A stretch of DNA of 64,000 nucleotides. Source: Microvirga puerhi (GTDB taxonomy: Bacteria; Pseudomonadota; Alphaproteobacteria; Rhizobiales; Beijerinckiaceae). Of the stretch, positions 46,966 to 55,661 are shown one piece after another (positions within the stretch are counted from its first letter, which is position 1; every line of letters begins with the position of its first letter). The position numbers were made by a program, and so were the translations under genes. The stretch lies in the NCBI RefSeq assembly GCF_020089865.1, contig NZ_JAIRBM010000009.1, forward strand, positions 62,001 through 126,000, written 5' to 3'. The notes beneath the pieces were generated by a model that made no database searches, was not told the DNA's origin, and saw nothing but the letters and a program-made list of their open reading frames with translations.

Positions 46966-47442
46966 TCAGAGCGTCTTCACCATGTAGGATACATAAGGCT
47001 CGAAGCCGAATTCGCGGTAGGTCCGCTCCGCGCGCTCGTTTGCCACCAGGGCGCCGATCATCAGGCGCCTGAGACCAGCGGCGCGGGTGAGGCGCTCGGC
47101 CTCCCGGAGGAGCATCTGGCCGATGCCGCGGCCGCGCCAATCCTCGTGCACGATCAGATCCGTCACGGTGCCGTGCCTGCGGACGTCTTCCGTGACATAG
47201 GCGGCGTCCAGGTCGATCGAGAAGCCCATGGCGGCGACGATGATGCCGTCCTCTTCCGCCAGCACCACCCGCCCCTGCCGTCCGGTCAGCCGTTGGAGGA
47301 GTTCGTCGTAATAGGCACTGGCGCCAGCATAGTCCCTCCGGCGGTCGCCGGTGAGGTCGGCCTCGAAAATATTGAGCCGGTGGATCAGCTCGATGACGGC
47401 CGTCCGGTCGGAGGGGCGTGCCGTCCGCAAGGTTATGCTCAT
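46966..47442 (-). CDS. GNAT N-acetyltransferase
   Basis: 158 aa. SITLRTARPSDRTAVIELIH, the acetyl-CoA loop VHEDWRGRGIGQMLLREAER, and C-terminal RTYREFGFEPYVSYMVK. Substrate unknown. It lies upstream of the crcB riboswitch on the same strand. A degenerate copy of its central part lies at 45831-45906. Confidence 0.88.
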   Translation of the reverse strand: MSITLRTARPSDRTAVIELIHRLNIFEADLTGDRRRDYAGASAYYDELLQRLTGRQGRVVLAEEDGIIVAAMGFSIDLDAAYVTEDVRRHGTVTDLIVHEDWRGRGIGQMLLREAERLTRAAGLRRLMIGALVANERAERTYREFGFEPYVSYMVKTL

Positions 47443-47457
47443 GCCCAGCTCCAGAAG

Positions 47458-47483
47458 CGAAAGGCCGGCTCGTGACCGGCCTT
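47458..47483 (-). terminator. Rho-independent terminator of the pnt operon
   Basis: On the minus strand, AAGGCCGG-TCACGAG-CCGGCCTT followed by TCGCTTC, 31 bases past the pntB stop: an 8-bp stem with a weak T-rich tail. Confidence 0.7.
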
Positions 47484-47513
47484 CGACTCATCAGAAATGC
47501 AGCGTGCAGGCCG

Positions 47514-48914
47514 TCAGTCGAGGTTTTTCAGGATGTCGTCCACGACCTTCTTGGCATCGCCGAAGAGCATCATGGTGTTGTCGCGGAAGAACAATTCGTT
47601 CTCGACGCCCGCATAACCCGAACCCATGCTGCGCTTCACGAACAGAACCGTCTTGGCCTTCTCGACATCGAGAACCGGCATGCCGTAGATCGGCGAAGCG
47701 GGATCGGTCTTGGCCGCGGGGTTGGTCACATCGTTGGCGCCGATGACGAAGGCCACGTCGGCCTGCGCGAACTCGCCGTTGATATCCTCGAGCTCGAAAA
47801 CTTCGTCATAGGGCACGTTCGCTTCGGCCAGGAGCACGTTCATGTGGCCGGGCATGCGGCCCGCGACCGGATGAATGGCATATTTCACCTCGACGCCTTC
47901 GGCCTTCAGCTCGTCCGCCATCTCGCGCAGGGCGTGCTGCGCTTGCGCCACTGCCATGCCGTAACCCGGCACGATGATGATCTTCGCGGCGTTCTTCATG
48001 ATAAAGCCGGCATCCGCCGCCGAACCCTGCTTCACCGGACGGGCCTCGACGGCCCCGCCGGACGCAGCCGCCGTCTCGCCTCCGAAACCGCCGAGGATGA
48101 CGGAGAAGAACGAGCGGTTCATGCCCTTGCACATGATGTAGGATAGGATCGCGCCCGAGGAGCCGACCAGCGCGCCGGTGATGATGAGCGCGAGGTTGCC
48201 GAGGGTGAAACCGATGCCTGCCGCCGCCCAGCCCGAGTAGGAGTTGAGCATCGACACGACCACGGGCATGTCCGCGCCGCCGATCGGAATGATCAGCGTC
48301 ACGCCGAGCACGAAGGACACCAGCACGATCAGCCAGAACAGGACATGGCTTTCCGTGCGGATGAACCCGACAAGGAAGACGAGCAGCAGCACGCCGAGCG
48401 CGATATTGAGTACGTGACGCTGCGGCAGGAGGATCGGCTTGCCGGACATGCGTCCGTCGAGCTTCAGGAAGGCGATCACCGAGCCGGTGAACGTGACGGC
48501 GCCGATGGCAACGCCGAGCGCCATCTCGAAGAGCGAGCCGCCATGGATGGTGCCGACGGAGCCGATGCCGAAGGCCTGCGGAGCATAGAGAGCCCCGGCC
48601 GCCACCAGGACAGCCGCCATGCCGACGAGCGAGTGGAAGGCGGCGACGAGCTGCGGCATGGCCGTCATCGGAACGCGCTTCGCGACGACGGCGCCGATGC
48701 CGCCGCCGATGGCGAGGCCCGCGATCACCAGGACCCAGCCGCCGAAGCCGCTCGGCGGTGACACCAGCAGGGTGGTGAGGATCGCGATACCCATACCCAC
48801 CATGCCGTAGAGGTTGCCCTGCCGGGACGTGGTGGGGTGCGACAGGCCGCGCAGGGCCAGGATGAAGAGAACGCCGGAGATCAGGTATAGGATCGAGGCC
48901 AGATTTGCCGACAT
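47514..48914 (-). CDS. pntB: NAD(P) transhydrogenase subunit beta
   Basis: 466 aa. Nine or so membrane helices in the N-terminal half, then the NADP-binding domain III (IIIVPGYGMAVAQAQHALRE, FVIGANDVTNPAAKTDPASP and VLFVKRSMGSGYAGVENELF). It uses the proton gradient to drive NADH + NADP to NAD + NADPH. The start lies four bases after the pntAb stop; pntAa-pntAb-pntB form one operon with split alpha subunit. Confidence 0.97.
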   Translation of the reverse strand: MSANLASILYLISGVLFILALRGLSHPTTSRQGNLYGMVGMGIAILTTLLVSPPSGFGGWVLVIAGLAIGGGIGAVVAKRVPMTAMPQLVAAFHSLVGMAAVLVAAGALYAPQAFGIGSVGTIHGGSLFEMALGVAIGAVTFTGSVIAFLKLDGRMSGKPILLPQRHVLNIALGVLLLVFLVGFIRTESHVLFWLIVLVSFVLGVTLIIPIGGADMPVVVSMLNSYSGWAAAGIGFTLGNLALIITGALVGSSGAILSYIMCKGMNRSFFSVILGGFGGETAAASGGAVEARPVKQGSAADAGFIMKNAAKIIIVPGYGMAVAQAQHALREMADELKAEGVEVKYAIHPVAGRMPGHMNVLLAEANVPYDEVFELEDINGEFAQADVAFVIGANDVTNPAAKTDPASPIYGMPVLDVEKAKTVLFVKRSMGSGYAGVENELFFRDNTMMLFGDAKKVVDDILKNLD

Positions 48915-48918
48915 CGCC

Positions 48919-49356
48919 TCAACCCTTCTTGCGATACATGGCGAGCATGCGCTGGGTCACCAGGAAGCCGCCGAAGATGTTGATGGAGGCGAGGACCAGG
49001 GCGATGAAGCCCAAGGCCCGCGCCCAGACTGGCCCGTCGCCGAGGGCAGGCGCGACATTCACGCCGACGGCCAGCAGCGCTCCGACGACGATCACCGAAG
49101 AGATGGCGTTGGTGACCGACATGAGCGGCGTATGCAGCGCGGGCGTCACCGACCAGACCACGTAATAGCCGACGAAGATGGCCAGCACGAAGATCGCGAG
49201 ACGGAAGACCGTCGGATCGACCGCTCCGTGGGTCACGACACTCGCAGCCGCGGCCATCTGATCGGCGATGGCGTGGGCCGTATCGGCCGCACGCTGGGCA
49301 GCATCTGCCGCCGCCCGAGACTGTTCAACGGCCTGTTCGGGTGTCAGGACTGCCAT
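48919..49356 (-). CDS. pntAb: NAD(P) transhydrogenase subunit alpha part 2
   Basis: 145 aa. After a helical, charged N-terminus it has three to four membrane helices ([58 protein letters not shown]), the membrane part of the alpha subunit. Split alpha subunits are usual in alphaproteobacteria such as Rhodospirillum. Confidence 0.95.
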   Translation of the reverse strand: MAVLTPEQAVEQSRAAADAAQRAADTAHAIADQMAAAASVVTHGAVDPTVFRLAIFVLAIFVGYYVVWSVTPALHTPLMSVTNAISSVIVVGALLAVGVNVAPALGDGPVWARALGFIALVLASINIFGGFLVTQRMLAMYRKKG

Positions 49357-49368
49357 GGCGTTGCCCCC

Positions 49369-50505
49369 TTACGCTGTCGGCTGGAAAGCCGTGTGGACGA
49401 TGGCCCCGTCGCGGGTCAGGCACGTGGCCTTCACGAGTTCGTCGTCCCATTTGACCGCCAATGCCTTCGTATCCTTGTCGACCAGCGTCTCGACGAAGGC
49501 GTAGAGGTTTCGCGCATAGAGGCTCGACGCGGTGGCGGCGAGGCGGCCCGGCATGTTGAGATGCCCGACGATCTTCACGCCGTTGTGGTCGGTCACTTTG
49601 CCGGCCTCCGCCAGCTCGACATTGCCGCCGCGCTCCACCGCCAGATCGACGAGGACCGAGCCGGGCTTCATGGATTCGACCATCTCGCGGCTCACGAGCT
49701 TCGGCGCCGGGCGGCCGGGAATGAGGGCGGTGGTGATGACGATGTCCTGCTTGGCGATGTGGGAGGCCACCAGCGCAGCCTGCTTCGCCTTGTATTCCGC
49801 GGACATTTCCTTGGCGTAACCGCCTGCGGTCTCGGCCTGCTTGAACTCTTCGTCCTCGACCGCGATGAACTTCGCTCCCAGGCTTTGCACCTGCTCCTTT
49901 GCCGCCGGGCGAACGTCGGTCGCAGTGACTACCGCTCCCAGACGGCGGGCTGTCGCAATGGCCTGGAGACCGGCAACGCCGGCGCCCATGACGAAGACGC
50001 GGGCAGCCGGGACCGTGCCGGCCGCAGTCATCATCATCGGCATGGCACGGCCGTATTCGGCCGTAGCATCGATGACGGCGCGATAGCCTGCGAGATTGGC
50101 CTGGGACGACAGCACGTCCATCACCTGGGCGCGGGTGATACGCGGCATCAGCTCCATGGCGAAAGCGGCGACGCGGGCGTCGGCCATGGCTTTCAGGGCC
50201 GCCGTATGGCCATACGGATCCATGATGGCAATGAGGAGAGCGCCTTGCTTGAGAGTCGCCAGTTCCGCCGGCTTGGGACGGAGAACCTTGAGGACGATGT
50301 CGGCATCGCGCGCCGCGTCCGTCGCGCTGGGTGCGATCGTCGCGCCGACGGCCTCGAATTCGGCATCCGGGATGCCGGCGCGCTGGCCCGCTCCGGCCTG
50401 CACCACGACATCCGCACCGAGCGCCTTGTATTTCTTGACGGTCTCGGGGGTGGCCGCGACACGCGTTTCCGCCTTGTCGGACTCCGAGAGAACAGCAATC
50501 CGCAT
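49369..50505 (-). CDS. pntAa: NAD(P) transhydrogenase subunit alpha part 1 (NAD-binding)
   Basis: 378 aa, alanine dehydrogenase/PNT fold. RIAVLSESDKAETRVAATPE at the N-terminus; nucleotide-binding PAARVFVMGAGVAGLQAIAT; mobile-loop region GYAKEMSAEYKAKQAALVAS and DIVITTALIPGRPAPKLVS. Soluble NAD(H)-binding domain I of the transhydrogenase. ATG at 50505 after a GGGGG-rich leader. Confidence 0.96.
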   Translation of the reverse strand: MRIAVLSESDKAETRVAATPETVKKYKALGADVVVQAGAGQRAGIPDAEFEAVGATIAPSATDAARDADIVLKVLRPKPAELATLKQGALLIAIMDPYGHTAALKAMADARVAAFAMELMPRITRAQVMDVLSSQANLAGYRAVIDATAEYGRAMPMMMTAAGTVPAARVFVMGAGVAGLQAIATARRLGAVVTATDVRPAAKEQVQSLGAKFIAVEDEEFKQAETAGGYAKEMSAEYKAKQAALVASHIAKQDIVITTALIPGRPAPKLVSREMVESMKPGSVLVDLAVERGGNVELAEAGKVTDHNGVKIVGHLNMPGRLAATASSLYARNLYAFVETLVDKDTKALAVKWDDELVKATCLTRDGAIVHTAFQPTA

Positions 50506-50549
50506 GCAACCCCCCGCCTTGGGTGCCTTCCCGGCCAGCCCTTTATTGA

Positions 50550-50574
50550 TCGAAGGGGACGAAGGTCCCCTTCG
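50550..50574 (-). other. Hairpin upstream of pntAa
   Basis: CGAAGGGGAC-GAAG-GTCCCCTTCG is a perfect 10-bp stem with a 4-base loop in the 76-bp gap between the oxidase subunit IV-like gene and pntAa. It lacks a T-run, so it could be an attenuator or an mRNA-stabilising structure. Confidence 0.5.
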
Positions 50575-50581
50575 AGTTATT

Positions 50582-50875
50582 TCAATAGAAAAGGAGTGCC
50601 AGAAGCAAGAGGACTGCGACGACCGCAGGCGCACGCACGCCAATCGCTGGGGATACGGCACCGATGCCGCCAGCCACGAGCGAAAGGATGACGCCGATGA
50701 TGGCTGTCAACCAGGCGTGATGGACCCCGCCGACGGCGAGTGCCAGCACATGGCAGACGACGACGACCGTCGCGATCTCGGCAAACCGCACGAAGCCCAC
50801 ATAGGTTGCCTCGTGTGCCGAACCGTCCATGTCCGGGCTATAACCCCCAAAGGGTGCGTGTTTTGTATCGGCCAT
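50582..50875 (-). CDS. aa3-type cytochrome c oxidase subunit IV-like small membrane protein
   Basis: 97 aa. Short polar start with MDGSAHEATYVGFVRFAEIA, the pattern of the bacterial aa3 oxidase subunit IV domain, then three hydrophobic segments (one, VGFVRFAEIATVVVVCHVL, in the family position; two more after it). The canonical subunit has a single helix, so this is an extended member. It is upstream of the pnt genes, a linkage seen in Hyphomicrobiales. Confidence 0.72.
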   Translation of the reverse strand: MADTKHAPFGGYSPDMDGSAHEATYVGFVRFAEIATVVVVCHVLALAVGGVHHAWLTAIIGVILSLVAGGIGAVSPAIGVRAPAVVAVLLLLALLFY

Positions 50876-50981
50876 AATCGATGCCTTGTTTCGCAACAGT
50901 TCTTTTGGCTGCGTTTACCCCATGCGGTGAGGCGCCGCAACGCTTCGAAACCACCGAGGCGCCAAAATTATGGGCAAAGCC

Positions 50982-52199
50982 CTAGGAGGCCCCGAGAAAC
51001 GCCTGCCATTTCGGAAGACAGACACTCTGGAAATCGTAACGTTCCAACGCGATGCGGCGGCCCTCCCGCGCCATTTCGGCCGAGCGCGCCTTGTCCTTGA
51101 GAGTCTCCCGGACCCGCTCGACTAGGGCCTTATGATCGAAGAAATCGAACAACCGACCGTTCACGCCCTCCGTGATGATCTCCCGGACCGGCTCCGTGTC
51201 GGAGACGACCATCCGGCATTCCAGCGCCATGGCCTCGATGGACGACCAGGACAGGACGAACGGATAGGTCATGTAGACATGAGCCGAGGAGACCTGGAGA
51301 ACCTTGACGAACTGGTCGTAAGGCAGATTCCCGACGAAATGGACGCGGGACCAGTCCACCTCGCCCTTGATTCGCTCGCGAAACAGATCGAACCACGTCT
51401 TTCCGCCCGGCGCCTGGCCGGAATAGCTGTTGCCCTTGCCGCCGATGACCACGACCCGCAGCTTCGGATCGATCTTGAGCATCTCCGGCAGGCCGCGGAA
51501 GAAGATATGGGATCCGCGCATCGGCTCGATATTGCGGCTGACATAGGTCACGACCGGAATGTCCCTGTTCAGGAGCGGGCCGTCGGCGCCGAGGCGAAGG
51601 CTCACCTTCGGATTGGGATTGAGATTCCGGGCGTCGATTCCATCATGGATGACGGCGATCCGGTCGCGCAGATAGGCCGGGAAGGTGTTTCGCTGATAAT
51701 AGGTCGGCGCCACGGCGAGATCGGCGGCGTCGAGCGCGCCGAGCTGCATGGCGTTCTTGGCCCGCAGGCGCCATATCACCTCTTGATTCGTCACCGGGAA
51801 TTCCGGATCGAAATCAAGGTCTTGCCCCTTGGCGGCGTAATAATATTCGAAATAGGCCACATGCTTGGCATCGGGCCACACGTCCTTGAGAAACAGGTTC
51901 TCGCCCCAGCCCGTGTTCACTACGACCACGTCAGGGTAAAATCCCTGTTCGGCCATCTGGCGGGCCCTGTTGGCAGCCCCGTAGGCCCGCCGCAGCCGCG
52001 GGACGACCGGCGAATACCGATTCTGGAAAGGAGCATCATCGGGCCCGGGAACCGCATCGTAGGGGACATATCGGATACCCGGCAGGGTGCATTCTCTCAC
52101 CGTGCCAAGCGCCACCACATCGTGTCCGTCCTGCACGAGCGCCTTGGCGATCCGGCCGAACTGGCCGGGAAAATTCTGGTGAACGAAAACGAACTTCAT
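50982..52199 (-). CDS. Glycosyltransferase family 4-like protein
   Basis: 405 aa GT-B fold. MKFVFVHQNFPGQFGRIAKA at the N-terminus; C-terminal VVTYVSRNIEPMRGSHIFFR, AHVYMTYPFVLSWSSIEAMA and MVVSDTEPVREIITEGVNGR with the Glu of the nucleotide-sugar site. Acceptor and sugar unknown; probably envelope or exopolysaccharide synthesis. ATG at 52199. Confidence 0.88.
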   Translation of the reverse strand: MKFVFVHQNFPGQFGRIAKALVQDGHDVVALGTVRECTLPGIRYVPYDAVPGPDDAPFQNRYSPVVPRLRRAYGAANRARQMAEQGFYPDVVVVNTGWGENLFLKDVWPDAKHVAYFEYYYAAKGQDLDFDPEFPVTNQEVIWRLRAKNAMQLGALDAADLAVAPTYYQRNTFPAYLRDRIAVIHDGIDARNLNPNPKVSLRLGADGPLLNRDIPVVTYVSRNIEPMRGSHIFFRGLPEMLKIDPKLRVVVIGGKGNSYSGQAPGGKTWFDLFRERIKGEVDWSRVHFVGNLPYDQFVKVLQVSSAHVYMTYPFVLSWSSIEAMALECRMVVSDTEPVREIITEGVNGRLFDFFDHKALVERVRETLKDKARSAEMAREGRRIALERYDFQSVCLPKWQAFLGAS

Positions 52200-52260
52200 A
52201 ACTTCCCCTGACGTGCCGTAACCCTCCATCTACGGCGGGACGGCCAGATATGCAACTCCA

Positions 52261-53628
52261 TTACACAGGCAGGGGAAGACCGGAGGCTCTCAGCGCCTCC
52301 GTCTGGCATTGCGAGAGGGTCTCGAGCGAAAACTGCTCGATCTCGGCTTCGAAGAGACGGTGATAGTTCAGTTCCGCCCTCAAATGGAGGAACACTGCGC
52401 CAAGCCCAACCGCGGCACGATCCATGAAGACGAATTCCCGCGGAACGGTCACTGGCCCCTTCTCCTTCAGGGCCTTGTGGACCTCGAAAGCCTGGCGGCG
52501 CCCGTAATCGCCGGGCTTCACGCCGTCGGCAACAGTGCGGATCCGGTCGTCGAGAAGCGGCCCGTAGATGAATCGCGCCCAGATATTGAGGATATCGATC
52601 AGTTCGGCCGAGAGATTCTTGAACCCCCAGGTCTCGTAGGCATGGACGATCCGGTCCCGATCCCCGTTCTGAAGGCCGCGATAGAGATCGACAACGCCGC
52701 CGACGAATTTTGGGTGAAAGATGCGGATGCAGCCATAATCGAGGAGGTTGATCCCGGCCGGCTCTCCATCCTGACGGAAGACCGTGTAATTGCCGAGATG
52801 CGGATCCCCATGGATAACCGCCGCATGGCTGAAGGGATGCCACCACGCCTTGAACATGGCCATCGCGAGCCGGTTGCGGACAGCGACGTCCGCCTGCGCG
52901 TAGTTCAGGATCCTGTCGCCCTCGAGCCATTCGAGCGACAGGAGCCGGCGCGTCGACAGCTCCGGATGGACCTTCGGCACCCGCACTTCGGGCACTTCGG
53001 CGAGGGTCCGGGCGTAGAGCGCCGCGTGCCGCGCCTCGCGCTCATAATCCAACTCCTCCCGCACCCGTTCGCCGATCTCCTTGGCGATCTCGCGGGTATC
53101 GATGGCGGGATCCATGCGGCGATGGAGGGAGAACACCAGCTCGAGCTGGGAAAGATCCGCCTCCACGGCGGATTGCATATCCGGATATTGCAGCTTGCAG
53201 GCCAGCGGCTCGCCCGCCTTCGTGGTCGCCCGATGGACCTGGCCGAGGGATGCGGCCGCGGCGGGATTGAGATCGAAGCTTCCGAACCGTTCCTGCCAGC
53301 CCGGCCCCAGCTCCGCCTGCATGCGCCGCCTCACGAAGGCCGCTCCCATGGGCGGCGCCTCGCTCTGGAGCTTCTGCAGCTCCGCGGCATATTCCGGCGG
53401 GATGAGGTCGGGAATGGTGGCGAGGAGCTGCGCCACCTTCATGATCGGACCTTTGAGCCCGCCGAGCGCCTGGGCCAAGGCCGCAGCGTTGGACCCGTTC
53501 AGCCCCTCGCGACCGAACAGACGCGCGCCGGCCATCCGCGCCGCCACGCCGCCCATATTGGCACCGACACGCGCATAGCGCGCCGCCCGGGCGGAGAAGC
53601 GGTTGGCTTCGGGATCATAGTCGGACAT
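52261..53628 (-). CDS. ABC1/UbiB-family protein kinase-like protein
   Basis: 455 aa. Family motifs: GGLKGPIMKVAQLLATIPDL (the K-x-G-Q motif reads K-V-A-Q), Ala-rich nucleotide loop LNPAAAASLGQVHRAT, catalytic HGDPHLGNYTVF and metal-binding NLLDYGCIRIF. UbiB/ADCK proteins support ubiquinone synthesis or lipid handling as ATPases. No C-terminal membrane helices as in UbiB itself are obvious. It is encoded 4 bases after pepF. Confidence 0.88.
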   Translation of the reverse strand: MSDYDPEANRFSARAARYARVGANMGGVAARMAGARLFGREGLNGSNAAALAQALGGLKGPIMKVAQLLATIPDLIPPEYAAELQKLQSEAPPMGAAFVRRRMQAELGPGWQERFGSFDLNPAAAASLGQVHRATTKAGEPLACKLQYPDMQSAVEADLSQLELVFSLHRRMDPAIDTREIAKEIGERVREELDYEREARHAALYARTLAEVPEVRVPKVHPELSTRRLLSLEWLEGDRILNYAQADVAVRNRLAMAMFKAWWHPFSHAAVIHGDPHLGNYTVFRQDGEPAGINLLDYGCIRIFHPKFVGGVVDLYRGLQNGDRDRIVHAYETWGFKNLSAELIDILNIWARFIYGPLLDDRIRTVADGVKPGDYGRRQAFEVHKALKEKGPVTVPREFVFMDRAAVGLGAVFLHLRAELNYHRLFEAEIEQFSLETLSQCQTEALRASGLPLPV

Positions 53629-53632
53629 CGGC

Positions 53633-55492
53633 TCAGGCCGCCTTCTCCATCGATTCGAGCTCGCCGATCAGCCTCTCGATCATGGACAGGCCGATCTGCC
53701 AGAAGGACGGGTCTCGCGCGTTCAGCCCGAAGGGAGCGAGAAGCTCCGAGTAATGCTTGGTGCCGCCCGCCGAGAGAAGCGCGAAATAGCGGTCGACGAA
53801 GCCTTCGTTCGAGCGCTCGTAGATGCCGTAGAGCGAATTCACCAGGCAATCGCCGAACGCATAGGCATAGACGTAGAACGGCGAATGGATGAAGTGCGGG
53901 ATATAGGTCCAGAAGGACTCGTAGCCCGGGCCGAGGCGGATCGCCGGACCCAGAGACTCGTCCTGCACCGACATCCACAACTCGCAGAGCTTCTCCGCCG
54001 TCAGCTCGCCGTTACGACGTTCCAGGTGCACCTTGCGCTCAAAGGAATAGAACGCGATCTGGCGCACCACGGTGTTGATCATGTCCTCGACCTTCGCGGC
54101 CAGCATCGCCTTGCGCTGGGCCGGATCGATGGTCTGATCGAGGAGCCGGCGGAAGGTGAGCATCTCGCCGAAGACGCTGGCGGTTTCAGCCAGCGTCAAG
54201 GGCGTCGGCGCCATGAGAGCGCCGTTGGGCGCGGCCAGGACCTGGTGGACGCCATGTCCAAGCTCGTGGGCGAGAGTCATGACGTCGCGCGGTTTGCCCT
54301 GATAATTCAGCAGCACATAGGGATGCGCAGACGGAACAGTCGGATGCGCGAAGGCGCCGGGGGCCTTGCCGGGGCGGGTCGGCGCGTCGATCCAACTCTC
54401 GTCGAAGAAGCGCTGGGCAATCTCGGCCATGCGGGGCGAAAAAGCCGAATAGGCGGACAGCACCGTCTCCTTGGCTTCGTTCCAGGCAATCGTCCGCTGC
54501 TCGACCTTGGGCAGTGGCGCATTGCGATCCCAATGGTCGAGCTTGTCCTTGCCGAACCATTTGGCCTTGAGGGCATAGTAACGGTGCGACAGGCGCGGAT
54601 AGGCCTCGCGCACGGCGGAAACCAGCGCCTCGACGACCTCACGCTCGACCCGGTTCGCCAGGTGGCGGGAATCCGCCACGTCCTCGAAGCCGCGCCAGCG
54701 ATCGGAGATTTCCTTATCCTTGGCGAGGGTGTTGGTGATGAGGGTGAAGGTGCGCAGATTGGCCTTCAGGGTTTTGGCCAGGGCATCGGACGCATCCTTG
54801 CGGATGCTCTCGTCCGGATCCTGGAGCTTGTTGAGCGTCGGCTCGATCGGCAATTCCTCGCCGCGCACCTGGAAACGCAGAGAGGCGATGGTCTCGTCGA
54901 ACAGCCGATTCCAGGCGGCCCGCCCGGTGACGGATTTCTCGTGGAAGAGCTTCTCGGTCTTGTCGTCGAGCTGATAGGGCTTGTCCTTGCGGAGGTCTTC
55001 GATCCAGGGCTTGTAATGGGCAAGCGGTTCCTCGCCCATCGCCTTGTCCAGCACCTCGTCTTCGATGCGGTTCAGTTCCAGGCCGAAGAACAGGAGATCG
55101 CTCGAGGCGGCTGTCAGGCGCTCCTGCGTGTCACCGTAGAATTTTGCACGCACGGGATCGGTGGTATCGCCCGAATAGACGAGCCCGGCATAGGACATCA
55201 GTCGTCCAAGCAGATCCTCGATGGCCTCATAGCGCTTCACCGCCTCACTGAGAGCAGTCGAAGGAGCTTCTCCGCGCGCCAGCGAATCAAGCTTGCCGCG
55301 ATAGGCCTCTGCAAAGCTCCTGCATTCCGCTTCCGCCTTGGCGAGATCGTTCCGGAACGCGTCGCTGTCGATCGCAGGATAGAGATCACCAAGATTCCAC
55401 TCAGGGAGAACGCCGAGTTCGACGGGTTTGGCGCCGGTGGAGGACACGTTATGCAACGGAGAATTGTTCTGACGTTTCAAGGGATCTGCCAT
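53633..55492 (-). CDS. pepF: M3 family oligoendopeptidase F
   Basis: 619 aa zinc peptidase. HEXXH is in MTLAHELGHGVHQVLAAP, with the third ligand Glu in the following LTLAETASVFGEMLTFRRLL; the substrate-binding Tyr region is PHFIHSPFYVYAYAFGDCLV. It cleaves peptides of about 7-20 residues in the cytosol. Normal length. It shares a transcript with the ABC1 gene. Confidence 0.93.
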   Translation of the reverse strand: MADPLKRQNNSPLHNVSSTGAKPVELGVLPEWNLGDLYPAIDSDAFRNDLAKAEAECRSFAEAYRGKLDSLARGEAPSTALSEAVKRYEAIEDLLGRLMSYAGLVYSGDTTDPVRAKFYGDTQERLTAASSDLLFFGLELNRIEDEVLDKAMGEEPLAHYKPWIEDLRKDKPYQLDDKTEKLFHEKSVTGRAAWNRLFDETIASLRFQVRGEELPIEPTLNKLQDPDESIRKDASDALAKTLKANLRTFTLITNTLAKDKEISDRWRGFEDVADSRHLANRVEREVVEALVSAVREAYPRLSHRYYALKAKWFGKDKLDHWDRNAPLPKVEQRTIAWNEAKETVLSAYSAFSPRMAEIAQRFFDESWIDAPTRPGKAPGAFAHPTVPSAHPYVLLNYQGKPRDVMTLAHELGHGVHQVLAAPNGALMAPTPLTLAETASVFGEMLTFRRLLDQTIDPAQRKAMLAAKVEDMINTVVRQIAFYSFERKVHLERRNGELTAEKLCELWMSVQDESLGPAIRLGPGYESFWTYIPHFIHSPFYVYAYAFGDCLVNSLYGIYERSNEGFVDRYFALLSAGGTKHYSELLAPFGLNARDPSFWQIGLSMIERLIGELESMEKAA

Positions 55493-55661
55493 TTTAGGAC
55501 GGATAAGAGAACTGATTGTCCATCATATTGGCTGTCTATGCCGCAGGATCAACCCGCGATCCTTGGAGGATAAGTTCCGCCCACCCCGTTTCCGTTAAGA
55601 CCTGGTTTACCCTTGTCGCGCAGCATCGCGCCGTTCCATTCGCCATACTTGATGCCTTTTC

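Noticed and set aside
48814..50691. Very long open frame antisense to the pnt genes
   Set aside because: It mirrors the codon positions of pntAa/pntAb, has no recognisable domain and is a high-GC artefact; the same applies to long frames antisense to pepF (53753-55573), the ABC exporter (26481-28220) and tkt (16119-17150).
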